Positions 9,614-17,743 of a stretch of 64,000 bases of DNA are shown one piece after another. How positions within the stretch are numbered: the stretch's first letter is position 1; every line of letters begins with the position of its first letter. A model generated the notes under the pieces. That model searched no databases and was not told where the DNA came from. It was given only the letters and a program-made list of their open reading frames with translations. The position numbers and the translations under genes are program-made. Source of the DNA: Methylocystis heyeri (GTDB lineage: Bacteria > Pseudomonadota > Alphaproteobacteria > Rhizobiales > Beijerinckiaceae); the NCBI RefSeq assembly GCF_004802635.2, contig NZ_CP046052.1, positions 1,798,001-1,862,000 of the forward strand, read 5' to 3'.

Positions 9614-9642
9614 CGAGCGGCGGGGTCACACTCCGCCGCTCG
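9614..9642. terminator. stem-loop between convergent genes
   Basis: A perfect 10-bp stem (9614-9623 with 9633-9642) has a 9-base loop. It lies at the junction of the phosphoesterase and the downstream minus-strand gene, overlapping the last codons of the latter. The plus-strand side lacks a T-run. The minus-strand side reaches TTTTT a few bases on, so it may end the minus-strand transcript. Confidence 0.5.
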
Positions 9643-10699
9643 TGAGCTTTCGATACTCGTCGTTCACGGCCTGCTGCAGTTCTTTCCAAACCGGATTGAT
9701 GCGCACCTCAGGCCCCCAATTGTAGAGCGCCTTGGCCACATCGGCGACGGTCTCGTTGATCGGCTCGCTCCCGCCCTCCTCCATCTCCATCGAAAAAAGC
9801 TTCGGCGGCGCAGCAGCCCGCCAGCTGTCCCAGTGCTCGTTGGAATAATCGGAGACGCCGCGTTGCGCCGCGAGAAGGCCGGGCGTGAATTTTGAAAAGC
9901 GTCCGTGCAGCGGCCCATCCTCCGGTTCGCCGAGGTAGGCCTCTCGCACAGCGAAGTAACGCAGGTGCTGAATTTCATGCGCGAGGCAACAGGCCATCCT
10001 CGCGTCGCTCATCTTCGGATCGTAATAGATTTTGATGCTTCCGTCGGGAAAAGCCTCCCCTTCGGCGGTGAAGCTTTGCCCGAGACAATCGAAAATGCGC
10101 GTCTCCGGGCTTAAAACCGCCTTGCCCGGATCATGACCGAACTCGAGCGCAAGCTCATGAAGCTTTGCGCTCTTTTTCAGGAAATCTTCGCTTTCTGCGG
10201 GACGCCGCAGCGGCTCAGGAATATGGGTCTGAAAATCCGCATCATGCGTGATGATCCACTCGAATTCCGGATAGGCGTCCGCGATATGCTCCCACCACCG
10301 GCGCCCGTCATGCAGCCGGCGCGACAGGTCGTTGACCCTTATCCGGCCGAAAACGCCCGGATGCGCGTTCAGACCCATAGCGACCGCGCCGATCATCGCC
10401 CGGCCGAGTCCCGGCCGCAGGGAATTTATCTCCTCGAACACAAGCGTCGGCGGATCGTATTTTTGCGCAAGCAGCAGCGCGACGCCGGAAGCCTCGGGAT
10501 CATGAGGCAGCGTAATCATTTTACTGGAAGTCGAAGCGGCGATCTCGCAAAAGCCGTCTCCATATTTTTTGGAGCGGACATATAAGCCGAGCCCGCGCAA
10601 ATTCGCGGAGATGGCGGCGGCGATGGCGTCGTTCGGCGAAACCTCGTTCCGCCCCCCTCCGCCGCCGCGCGTCAACCAGCGCCATATTCCGAGCTTCAT
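9626..10699 (-). CDS. putative HExxH metallopeptidase-like protein of unknown family (357 aa)
   Basis: ATG 10699 opens a 357-residue cytoplasmic-looking protein with no signal peptide. The central motif LAHEIQHL (His241, Glu242, His245) matches the zinc-binding HExxH consensus, and a later helix NETVADVAKALYN (about residues 318-330) could supply the third ligand. The N-terminal third (PPTLVFEEINSLRPGLGRAM) is not recognised. A following region contains HDGRRWWEHIADAYPEFEW, which looks like a separate folded domain. The gene is 21 nt downstream of the cupin gene on the same strand, so the two are probably one transcript. The peptidase assignment rests only on the motif; no substrate can be proposed. 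Confidence 0.6.
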   Translation of the reverse strand: MKLGIWRWLTRGGGGGRNEVSPNDAIAAAISANLRGLGLYVRSKKYGDGFCEIAASTSSKMITLPHDPEASGVALLLAQKYDPPTLVFEEINSLRPGLGRAMIGAVAMGLNAHPGVFGRIRVNDLSRRLHDGRRWWEHIADAYPEFEWIITHDADFQTHIPEPLRRPAESEDFLKKSAKLHELALEFGHDPGKAVLSPETRIFDCLGQSFTAEGEAFPDGSIKIYYDPKMSDARMACCLAHEIQHLRYFAVREAYLGEPEDGPLHGRFSKFTPGLLAAQRGVSDYSNEHWDSWRAAAPPKLFSMEMEEGGSEPINETVADVAKALYNWGPEVRINPVWKELQQAVNDEYRKLTSGGV

Positions 10700-10720
10700 C
10701 GCCTTCCGCCGGGTCTCCAG

Positions 10721-11146
10721 TTAGGGGACGAGATGTTCGAGTTCCGGTAGAAGGACGACGCTCTCCTGCTCGTTCGGGTCGGTGCGCGCGACCACCGCGA
10801 CCGCGACCTCGGTCTTGCTCGAGTTCATCGGCATGTGCGGCACATTGGGGGCGATGTAAACGAAATCCCCCGCGCGGGACTCGACCTTGTGCTCCAGCCG
10901 CTCGCCATAATAGGTCGTCGCCTCGCCGCTGATCATATAGATGCCGGTCTCATGAGATTCGTGCAGGTGCGGCTTCGCCCGCGCCCCCGGCGGTATGGTC
11001 AGCAGCTCGAGATAAAGGCCTTTGGAACCGACCGATTCGGCGGAAATCCCGGGGGCGAAGGTAAGCCCCTGCTTGCCTCTCACGACTTCGGCGCCCCTTA
11101 CGAGAGCGAAGGGCTTCGAGGCTTTCGCGGCGTTCTGTTCGGGCAT
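10721..11146 (-). CDS. cupin-domain protein (141 aa)
   Basis: The start at ATG 11146 (MPEQNAAKASKPF) is chosen because GGAG lies 6-7 nt upstream; longer frames from 11158 or a TTG at 11185 are weaker. The protein is a single cupin barrel with motif 1 around PHLHESHETGIYMISGE (His, His, Glu, and a later His as likely metal ligands) and motif 2 around AGDFVYIAPNVPHMP. Such proteins bind a metal ion and act as small isomerases, dioxygenases or sensors; the ligand is unknown. It probably forms an operon with the HExxH gene 21 nt downstream. Its leader carries a 10-bp hairpin that includes the ribosome-binding site (see 11153-11180). Confidence 0.8.
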   Translation of the reverse strand: MPEQNAAKASKPFALVRGAEVVRGKQGLTFAPGISAESVGSKGLYLELLTIPPGARAKPHLHESHETGIYMISGEATTYYGERLEHKVESRAGDFVYIAPNVPHMPMNSSKTEVAVAVVARTDPNEQESVVLLPELEHLVP

Positions 11147-11152
11147 GATCGT

Positions 11153-11180
11153 CTCCATATTCGACCAGGAGAATATGGAG
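11153..11180 (-). promoter_or_regulatory. RBS-sequestering hairpin or operator before the cupin gene
   Basis: Perfect 10-base arms CTCCATATTC (11153-11162) and GAATATGGAG (11171-11180) flank an 8-base spacer. In the minus-strand mRNA the 3' arm ends with the GGAG that serves the cupin start, paired with CTCC of the 5' arm. It can be read either as a translation-blocking stem or as a dyad operator for a repressor. Confidence 0.55.
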
Positions 11181-11212
11181 TTCAAACCATCGGGGCAATG
11201 GAGACATCGAGA

Positions 11213-11244
11213 GGGATCAGTCGGCGCAGGCCGACGCCGATCCC
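11213..11244 (-). terminator. imperfect stem-loop downstream of the secreted protein gene
   Basis: GGGATC-A-GTCGGC (11213-11225) pairs with GCCGAC-GCC-GATCCC (11230-11244) around a GCAG loop. It is a strong but interrupted hairpin without a T-run. It lies between two minus-strand genes and may end or attenuate the upstream transcript. Confidence 0.35.
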
Positions 11245-11262
11245 TGCACGGCCTCAGCAGGT

Positions 11263-11318
11263 TTGGAGCGCCTCTTCACAAACGCTCGACGCGCCGCTGC
11301 GAAAAGAATGCGCTCCAA
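11263..11318. repeat. dispersed palindromic repeat relative
   Basis: The outer arms TTGGAGCG (11263-11270) and CGCTCCAA (11311-11318) enclose CGCTCGAC and GCGAAAAGAATGCG. This is the same base pattern as the palindromes in the 113-bp repeat at 3001. It appears to be a diverged intergenic copy. Confidence 0.5.
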
Positions 11319-11350
11319 CTCCATGACTGAAACCATTTTTTCAGGAAGAG

Positions 11351-11836
11351 CTAGAGGCTGACGTTGACCGCGATCGGCGTGGTCACGCCATTTGCGGGCA
11401 TGGGGATCGTGCCCAGGTTCTGCTGAGTCTTGCCGGGCTTCGCGCCGTTTTTGTCGCTCGCCTTGACCGTGTAGGCGATGCCCATTTGCGGGCCCGCATT
11501 GGCCCAGTTGTAGGGAACGGTCACCGTGCAGGTGAAACCGGCGCCGTTATTGGTGATCGTGGCGGGGGCGGAGGCCTGTTGCGAACCACTGTGGATCAGA
11601 AGATTCACCACGCTGCCAATGCTCGCGAGATTCGGGGAGACGCCGCCGGCCAAGGGCGAAGCGGACTGATAGAGCAGGCCCGTGCACATCGCGACGCCAT
11701 TGGCGCTGACGGCTTGATTGAACGTGCCCGTGATTGTGAGGACCACAACCCCGTTCGCGGTTCCCGCCATGGCGGCCGAAGCCGCGAGCGCGCCGCAAGA
11801 CAAAGCCAAGGCCATAATCCGAAGCTTGAATTTCAT
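11351..11836 (-). CDS. secreted hypothetical protein (161 aa)
   Basis: ATG 11836 follows GGGAGGAAAA, a strong ribosome-binding site, so the start five codons upstream is rejected. A signal peptide (MKFKLRIMALALSC to about SAAMA) leads to a mature protein of about 135 residues, dominated by short hydrophobic/polar alternation (GVVVLTITGTFNQAVS, SIGSVVNLLIHSGSQ, FTCTVTVPYNW). This suggests a small beta-sandwich exported to the periplasm or beyond. Two cysteines (MCTGLL, FTCTVT) could pair. No family is recognised; pilin-like or adhesin-like roles are only guesses. It is a single gene with a 421-base region upstream. Confidence 0.6.
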   Translation of the reverse strand: MKFKLRIMALALSCGALAASAAMAGTANGVVVLTITGTFNQAVSANGVAMCTGLLYQSASPLAGGVSPNLASIGSVVNLLIHSGSQQASAPATITNNGAGFTCTVTVPYNWANAGPQMGIAYTVKASDKNGAKPGKTQQNLGTIPMPANGVTTPIAVNVSL

Positions 11837-12257
11837 CAATTTTCCTCCCAATCAGACGATCGTGATCCAAATGCGGGCGAACCAATGTTGCGCCACCGAA
11901 AAGACCACGAACACAAGCAGCCGCCGCATCCGTGAAGCTTCCGGCAGAATCAGCGCCAGCAAGCCTTGGCCGGCGACTTTTCTAAACATTTCTTAATAGT
12001 TGTCACCGCCTCGCTTGAGCCTTTCCCCAGGAAAGAGCGGATCGGTCTGCAAGAAAAGCGTGCTCGACCAAGGGCACAGCCAACGCCTTCAGCCGGGTTG
12101 GACCGAACCCGCCGCAAAACCGCCGGCCGGGTCGAGGCGAAAGAAAAGGCGCTGCCAACGTAGCGGCTGCGCCTATGGACGGCTTTGACGAGAATGCGCG
12201 CGGTCTGGGGGAATCTTTTCGAGCGCTTCTATGCGAACCGAGCGCGCCGCCAGGATA
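11837..12257. other. intergenic region between bamD and the secreted-protein gene
   Basis: About 420 bases without a convincing gene; short frames here have no ribosome-binding site. A small dyad CGGGTT/AACCCG (12094-12099 with 12106-12111) is the only structure noted. The AT-richer stretch 11975-12005 could be promoter DNA for the gene at 11836. This marks the left edge of the accessory block between bamD and recN. Confidence 0.3.
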
Positions 12258-13139
12258 TCAGCCCGGGCGAAGCGTCTTCGTGATTTTCGACATCCAGGAA
12301 TCGGTGTGTTCCTCCGGCGTCAGCCCGTCGTTCTTCAGCAGAGCGAGAGCGTCCCCGTACCACTGGGAATCCGGGAAATTATGGCCGAGGATCGCCGCCG
12401 CGGTCTGCGCCTCGTTGGCGACGCCCATGCCGAGATAGGCTTCGGTAAGCCGGTAGAGCGCCTCCTCGGTGTGACGCGTGGTCTGGTATTTGCCGAGCAC
12501 GGTGTGAAAGCGGTTGATCGCGGCGGGATAGTTCTTGCGGGTCAGATAGAAGCGGCCGACCTGCATCTCCTTGGCGGCGAGCTGATCGCGCGCGACCTGA
12601 ATCTTGGTCTTCGCGTCGGAGGCGTATTCGGAATTCGGGAATTTCTCGACCAGGGCGGTAAAGGCCTGCAAGGCTTTCTCGGCGTTGGTCTGGTCCTGCA
12701 TCACGCTGGTGATCTGATTGTAATAGGCCATGCCCGCGATGTAATACATATAGGGCGTGTCGGGGGATTTAGGATAAAGCCCGACATATCGCGTCGCGGA
12801 AGCCACCGCATCGTCGTAGGCCGGCTTCTGAAACTGCGAATAGGCAGCCATGACCAGAGCTTTGCGCGACCATTGCGAGAAGGGATATTGCTTCTCCAGC
12901 TCGCCGAATTTCTTGGCTGCGCCTTCGTAGTCGTGTTTTTCCAGCTTGGCGAGGCCAAGATTATACATATCCTCGGCCGGAACGTCTTCCTTGACCTCGG
13001 TCTTGTATTTCTCTCCGCCGCCCGTAAACAGATTGGTGACCGGATCAAGCAGATCCGCGCGCGCGCCGCCTGCAGCCGACGCAAGAAAGAAAACGGCCGG
13101 CAAGACGCTAAAACGGATCGGGCGAAACAGAACGGTCAT
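12258..13139 (-). CDS. bamD: outer membrane assembly factor BamD, without a lipobox cysteine (293 aa)
   Basis: A TPR-rich protein with the BamD/YfiO layout: the YNLGLAKLEKHDYEGAAKKFGELEKQYPFSQW opening repeat region (about residues 58-90), further repeats (YYIAGMAYYNQI, KFPNSEYASDAKTKI), and the conserved FYLTRKNYPAAINRF and LYRLTEAYLGMG. It works on the periplasmic face of the outer membrane in beta-barrel insertion. The position next to lpxC is typical of alphaproteobacteria. BamD is normally a lipoprotein, but this N-terminus (LPAVFFLASAAGGARADL) has no cysteine, nor does the rest of the protein. It looks like an ordinary cleavable signal peptide, so anchoring must differ or the start/sequence is wrong. 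ATG 13139 is the only sensible start. Confidence 0.9.
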   Translation of the reverse strand: MTVLFRPIRFSVLPAVFFLASAAGGARADLLDPVTNLFTGGGEKYKTEVKEDVPAEDMYNLGLAKLEKHDYEGAAKKFGELEKQYPFSQWSRKALVMAAYSQFQKPAYDDAVASATRYVGLYPKSPDTPYMYYIAGMAYYNQITSVMQDQTNAEKALQAFTALVEKFPNSEYASDAKTKIQVARDQLAAKEMQVGRFYLTRKNYPAAINRFHTVLGKYQTTRHTEEALYRLTEAYLGMGVANEAQTAAAILGHNFPDSQWYGDALALLKNDGLTPEEHTDSWMSKITKTLRPG

Positions 13140-13337
13140 CTCAAGCCTCTCACGGCGTTCCGGGCGTTCCTCGCCCCCTTTAAGTCTTCCGAAGCTTTAG
13201 CCCAAAGACCGGGCGGGCGCCAATGGCGCGCTTTTCCCGCCCGACCGAACAAAATCGCGCCCCAATCTGTCGCTCGAGGCCGAAGCAGGCTGTCAAAAAA
13301 CGAACTTCCTCTGGCGATATTATGGCGAGCGGCCAAG

Positions 13338-14255
13338 TCAGAGCCTGGCCGGTTCAACTTCGGGAAGCGTGTTGGAGCGCCTTTCGCCCCGTGTTGCGAC
13401 AAAGGCGCCCGGCGTCGTCATCAGACGCTCGACCAACCGGAAATTGAGCCCGTGGCCGCCGCGATAGGAACGGAACACGCCCGCGACGGGCGCCCCCGCG
13501 AGCGCCAGATCGCCTACGACGTCCAGCATCTTGTGACGCACGGGCTCGTCGGGGAAGCGCATGCCTTGCGGATTGAGCACTCGGGAGCCGTCCAGCACAA
13601 GGCTGTTCTCCAGCGAGGCGCCTAAAGCCAGCCCTTGCCGCCACAGCCGCTCGGCGTCCTGCACGAAGCCGAAGCTGCGCGCAGAGGCGAGTTCGCGCTC
13701 GAAGACCTCGGCGGACAGGGACAGCGCCAGCCGCTGCCGGCCGATGGGGCCGGGAAAAGCGATCTCGACGTCGAGATGGAGTTCCTCGTCATCGGATGGG
13801 GAAAGCTCCGCCCAGCCCGCGCCGTCGCTCACCCGGACGGTTTTCAGGATTTTTATGCCCCGGCGCGGGGCGGCGAGGCGCACGAGGCCCGCCTCCAGGA
13901 TCGCGGCGACGAAATCCCGCGCGGAGCCGTCCATCGCGGGCGCCTCCGGCCCGTCTATCTCTATCAGGGCGTTGTCGACGCCCATGCCCGAAAGGGCGGC
14001 CAGCAAATGCTCGACTGTCGATACGCGGACGGACCCGCTGCATATTTCTGTGCGCAACTGCGTCGCGCCGACATTGGACCAGCAGGCCGGAATCTGCCGC
14101 ACCTCCCCTGCGACGGCGAAAGCGATCCCGACGTCCGCGCCCGCGGGAGAAATGCGCAGCCTGGCAGGGCGGTCGCCATGGGCGCCGCGCCCAGACAGGG
14201 CGATGGATTTGCCGAGCGTGGTCTGCCGCCTGCGGGTGTCGAAACGGGGCTTCAT
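13338..14255 (-). CDS. lpxC: UDP-3-O-acyl-N-acetylglucosamine deacetylase LpxC (305 aa)
   Basis: This zinc enzyme performs the committed step of lipid A synthesis in the cytoplasm. The sequence shows the TTLGKSIALSGRGAHGD opening, zinc-ligand region VSTVEHLLAAL (His), SARSFGFVQDAERLW, and the second metal motif PVRHKMLDVVGDLAL (His and Asp), then YRGGHGLNFRLV with the catalytic histidine region. The length is normal for the family. It follows ftsZ in the dcw order (315 bases downstream, beyond the ftsZ terminator) and precedes bamD by about 200 bases. Confidence 0.95.
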   Translation of the reverse strand: MKPRFDTRRRQTTLGKSIALSGRGAHGDRPARLRISPAGADVGIAFAVAGEVRQIPACWSNVGATQLRTEICSGSVRVSTVEHLLAALSGMGVDNALIEIDGPEAPAMDGSARDFVAAILEAGLVRLAAPRRGIKILKTVRVSDGAGWAELSPSDDEELHLDVEIAFPGPIGRQRLALSLSAEVFERELASARSFGFVQDAERLWRQGLALGASLENSLVLDGSRVLNPQGMRFPDEPVRHKMLDVVGDLALAGAPVAGVFRSYRGGHGLNFRLVERLMTTPGAFVATRGERRSNTLPEVEPARL

Positions 14256-14333
14256 CGGGTCTTTGCGTTCCTGGGGTCGTCGGCGCGCTCGGCGAATTCA
14301 TCGCTCGAAAGGAATCACGCGAAAGACCGACGG

Positions 14334-14382
14334 TTGGAGCGCGTTCCTTTCGCAAGAGTCGCAAACTTCTGCGGATTGCGCC
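14334..14382. repeat. dispersed palindromic repeat relative
   Basis: A TTGGAGCGCGTTCC...GCAAGAG...GCAAACTTCTGCGGATTGCG pattern matches the intergenic palindrome family seen at 3001, 11263 and 28423, with substitutions. It lies in the ftsZ-lpxC gap, the rest of which (14256-14333, 14383-14523) shows no gene. Confidence 0.45.
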
Positions 14383-14523
14383 CTAAAGGTCGGTATTTGG
14401 ATAATAAACCGGCCCCTGCCCGCGCTCCAGTCACGCTTTGCGACAGATTGTTACAGCCCGCCTCGTCGATGCGCCTCATTTGCGCCGGGTCGGTTCAAAA
14501 GCCGCCGCGCCTTCCTCAAATGC

Positions 14524-14551
14524 AAAAAGACCCGCCGGAGCGGGTCTTTTC
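14524..14551 (-). terminator. ftsZ: strong intrinsic terminator after ftsZ
   Basis: On the minus strand, AAAAGACCCGC pairs with GCGGGTCTTTT (11 bp, loop TCCG) and is followed by a T-run. It lies 20 bases after the ftsZ stop and would separate ftsZ transcription from lpxC-bamD. Confidence 0.9.
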
Positions 14552-14570
14552 CAAAGCTGTTGCAGCTTTA

Positions 14571-16337
14571 TCAGTTGTTGGCCTGACGACGCAGGAAGGC
14601 CGGAATTTCAAGATGATCCTCCTCCACGCTGCGCGGCATGGGGGCGCGGCGGCCGTGCTGATCGAGCCCAGCCTGCGGGCCGCTGGCAGGAAGCGCGCTG
14701 GCGCTCGGCCGCTTGGCGTATTCGATATGCGCCGGCGACGGTTGCGCATGCGGATGCTCCGCGCGCCCATATCCGGGAGCCGCCTGCGGCGCGGCGAGAT
14801 TGCGCGCGGGCTGCGGAGCCTGGGCGTGCTGCAAGGCCTCTTCCTGGCGGCTGGCGCCGAAGGAGGCGAGCCGCTCGAAGATCGACTTGCGGCGGGCGTC
14901 GGCCACCGGAACCTCGCCACGGGCCTGCCGCAACTGCTCCTGCCCCGGACGAGGGAAATCCTCGATCTGCGGCATGCGCGGCGCGCGCATCGGCTGCTCG
15001 GGAGCCGGCGGGATATAGGGCGCCTGAGCTTCTTCCTGATAGTGGCGAGAGTGCTCCCGCGCCGGTTCGGCATAAGCCTGGCGAGCGGGAACCGGCTCGA
15101 TATAGACGCCGTGCGGCGCGGAGACCTCGCGGACAGGCTCCGCATATTGGGCGGCGTCCGGATAATGCGCTTCCTGGTAATAGGCCTGCGCCGGGGGTTC
15201 GGCGGCCGGCTGATATGCGGGAGCCGCGGGCGCCTGAGCCGCAGCCTCCGCCACGGCGGCGGCCGCCGCCTGCGTCTGCCGGGCCTGCTGCGCAAGCTGC
15301 GTGCGCAGGCGTTCGGCGGCCTGCTCGGCGACGCGAGCCTCGTTGAGGCCCGAATCCTGGACCGTGATCGCCGCCGGATCGATCCCGGTCGCGACCACCG
15401 AAACGCGGATGACGCCTTCGAGGGAGGAATCGAAGGTCGCGCCGAGGATGATGTTGGCTTCCTCATCGACCTCCTGACGAATGCGGCTGGCCGCCTCGTC
15501 GACTTCGTAAAGGGTGAGGTCGTTGCCGCCGGTGATGGAGATCAGCAGTCCGCGCGCGCCCTTCATCGAAACTTCGTCGAGCAGCGGATTGGCGATAGCC
15601 GCTTCCGCCGACAGGATCGCACGCCGGTCGCCGGTCGCTTCGCCCGTGCCCATCATCGCCTTGCCCATGCCGCGCATGATCGAGCGCACGTCGGCGAAGT
15701 CGAGATTGATGAGGCCTTCCTTCACCATGAGGTCGGTGACGGAGGCGACGCCCGAATACAGCACCTGATCGGCCATCGCGAAGGCGTCGGCGAAGGTCGT
15801 CTTCTCGTTCGCGATGCGGAACAGGTTCTGGTTCGGAATCACGATCAGCGTGTCGACGCATTTCTGCAGTTCGGCGATGCCGCTGTCGGCGATGCGCAAG
15901 CGGCGCTGGCCCTCGAAATGGAAGGGCTTGGTCACGACGCCGACCGTGAGGATTCCCATCTCGCGCGCGATGGTGGCGATGACCGGAGCCGCACCCGTGC
16001 CGGTGCCGCCGCCCATGCCGGCGGTGACGAAGCACATATGGGCGCCGGTAAGATGCTCGCGGATTTCTTCACGCGCTTCTTCCGCCGCGGCGCGGCCGAC
16101 CTCGGGCTGCGCTCCCGCGCCGAGGCCCTCGGTGACCTGTAGGCCCATCTGAATGATGCGCTCGGCGCGAGAGGACATGAGCGCCTGGGCGTCGGTGTTG
16201 GCGACCAGGAAATCGACGCCGGACAAGCCCGAAGCAATCATGTTGTTGACCGCGTTGCAACCGCCGCCTCCAACGCCGCACACCATGATGCGGGGCTTCA
16301 ATTCCCTTAGTTCGGGAGCCTTCAGATTGATCGTCAT
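14571..16337 (-). CDS. ftsZ: cell division GTPase FtsZ (588 aa, long linker)
   Basis: This tubulin-like GTPase forms the division ring. The N-terminal GTPase domain contains [21 protein letters not shown] and the tubulin signature [10 protein letters not shown] (about residue 109), and the T7 loop region [11 protein letters not shown]. After about residue 320 a very long alanine/proline/glutamine-rich linker of some 240 residues follows (rich in AYAEP and QAAAAAV-type runs). The protein ends in the conserved C-terminal peptide [10 protein letters not shown], which binds FtsA and other membrane tethers. Long linkers are usual in alphaproteobacterial FtsZ. It is the last gene of the ftsQ-ftsA-ftsZ run, 92 nt from ftsA. 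Confidence 0.97.
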   Translation of the reverse strand: MTINLKAPELRELKPRIMVCGVGGGGCNAVNNMIASGLSGVDFLVANTDAQALMSSRAERIIQMGLQVTEGLGAGAQPEVGRAAAEEAREEIREHLTGAHMCFVTAGMGGGTGTGAAPVIATIAREMGILTVGVVTKPFHFEGQRRLRIADSGIAELQKCVDTLIVIPNQNLFRIANEKTTFADAFAMADQVLYSGVASVTDLMVKEGLINLDFADVRSIMRGMGKAMMGTGEATGDRRAILSAEAAIANPLLDEVSMKGARGLLISITGGNDLTLYEVDEAASRIRQEVDEEANIILGATFDSSLEGVIRVSVVATGIDPAAITVQDSGLNEARVAEQAAERLRTQLAQQARQTQAAAAAVAEAAAQAPAAPAYQPAAEPPAQAYYQEAHYPDAAQYAEPVREVSAPHGVYIEPVPARQAYAEPAREHSRHYQEEAQAPYIPPAPEQPMRAPRMPQIEDFPRPGQEQLRQARGEVPVADARRKSIFERLASFGASRQEEALQHAQAPQPARNLAAPQAAPGYGRAEHPHAQPSPAHIEYAKRPSASALPASGPQAGLDQHGRRAPMPRSVEEDHLEIPAFLRRQANN

Positions 16338-16429
16338 ACTTCAAGCCTTTCGATTCTCTGGATGCGCTGCTGCGTCACTGTCTGTTCTCGCCGGCCCGCC
16401 AGGCCGCCTTGTTCCCGGTTTTCCGCGTC

Positions 16430-17743
16430 TTAGAAACTTTCCATCAGCCACCGCCCCACCCGCGACATGTATCCGTTGGAAGCGGTCGCCAGCCGTTGCT
16501 CCCGATAGGGTTCGAAATACTCGCGGCCCGCCACCTGCGGATAGACGAAAAGTCCTGCTGCTGCGGCAAAGGCGGGACTGCGCGCCGCTTCCGGCAATCC
16601 TTCGACGCCGAGCGGGCGGCCGACACGGACCTGCCCGCCGATGATTCGGCGCACCGCCTCGGGCGCGCCGGTAAGCTGACAGGCGCCGCCCGTGAGGACG
16701 ACGCGCCGCCCGGAACTCGAACCAAAGCCCGCGCGCGCAAGGCGATCGCGCAGAAACTCCAGCGTCTCCTCGACGCGCGGCCGGATGATGCGCACGAGAT
16801 GCGACTTCGGCGCATGAACCGGATGTTCGCCGTCTTCGCCCACATGGGCGAAGGTGATGGTCTCCCGCTCGTCCGAAGGCGAGGAAATCGCCGCGCCGTG
16901 AAAGGTCTTCAGCCTTTCCGCGTCGGACAGCCGCGCGTTGAGCCCGCGCGCGATATCCATGGTGATGTGGTTGCCGCCGAGCGTTATGGCGTCCACATGC
17001 TGGAGCCCGCCGCCCTGGAACACCGCCGCGGAGGTCGAGCCCGCGCCCATGTCGATCAGCACCACGCCCATTTCCACTTCGTCCGGCTCCAGCACGGAAA
17101 GCCCCGCGGCATAAGGAGCGGCGGCGACCGCCTCGGCCAGGAGATGGCCGCGCTCCACGGCGAAGACGAGATTGCGCGCCGCCGCCTGGTCGCAGGTGAC
17201 GACGTGTAGCGCGGCGCCGAGCTCCTCGCCGATCATGTTCTTGGGCTCGCGCACGCCGGGCACGCCGTCGAGCGAGAATCCCGTAGGCAGCGAATGGATC
17301 GCCACCCGGCCCCGCGTCATGGGATGTATCGCCGAGGCTTCGAGGACGCGGTGCACGTCCGACTCGGCCACCTGACGGCCTCCGATGACGGTTTTGGCCG
17401 TGAAATGCTGCGAGGACAGGCGCCCGCCCGAAGCGGTGACGATCACCTGGTCGATCTGCAGGCCCGCCATGCGCTCCGCGGCGTCGACAGTCTGGCGGAT
17501 GGCGCTTTCCGCTTCGTCCATGTCGACGACGAGGCCGGCCTTGACCCCGCGCGAGCGCTGGTGCCCGATGCCCAAGATGCGCGCGCGATGCGTGCGCCAT
17601 TGCCCCGCCGGCGTATCGCGTTCGGGAGTGAGCCGAGCGATAAGGCAGGCGACCTTGGAGCTGCCGATGTCCAGCGCCGCCACCGTCGCCGAGCGGCGCG
17701 GGGCAAGCTGCTTCATCCGCGATGGAACCATCTGGTTCTTCAT
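16430..17743 (-). CDS. ftsA: cell division protein FtsA (437 aa)
   Basis: An actin-like ATPase that tethers FtsZ to the membrane. Visible features are the phosphate-1 loop AALDIGSSKVACLIA, the second phosphate region VVLIDMGAGSTSAAVF and the adenosine-site segment RRVVLTGGACQLTG. The C-terminal amphipathic helix MSRVGRWLMESF is the membrane-targeting sequence. The start codon overlaps the ftsQ stop in an ATGA arrangement, indicating translational coupling. Length and neighbours are as expected. Confidence 0.96.
   Translation of the reverse strand: MKNQMVPSRMKQLAPRRSATVAALDIGSSKVACLIARLTPERDTPAGQWRTHRARILGIGHQRSRGVKAGLVVDMDEAESAIRQTVDAAERMAGLQIDQVIVTASGGRLSSQHFTAKTVIGGRQVAESDVHRVLEASAIHPMTRGRVAIHSLPTGFSLDGVPGVREPKNMIGEELGAALHVVTCDQAAARNLVFAVERGHLLAEAVAAAPYAAGLSVLEPDEVEMGVVLIDMGAGSTSAAVFQGGGLQHVDAITLGGNHITMDIARGLNARLSDAERLKTFHGAAISSPSDERETITFAHVGEDGEHPVHAPKSHLVRIIRPRVEETLEFLRDRLARAGFGSSSGRRVVLTGGACQLTGAPEAVRRIIGGQVRVGRPLGVEGLPEAARSPAFAAAAGLFVYPQVAGREYFEPYREQRLATASNGYMSRVGRWLMESF

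Noticed and set aside
13635-16142. An 835-codon plus-strand frame opposite ftsZ and lpxC
   Set aside because: It is the antisense phase of two well-conserved genes, with low-complexity RRGRG-type translation and no start signal.
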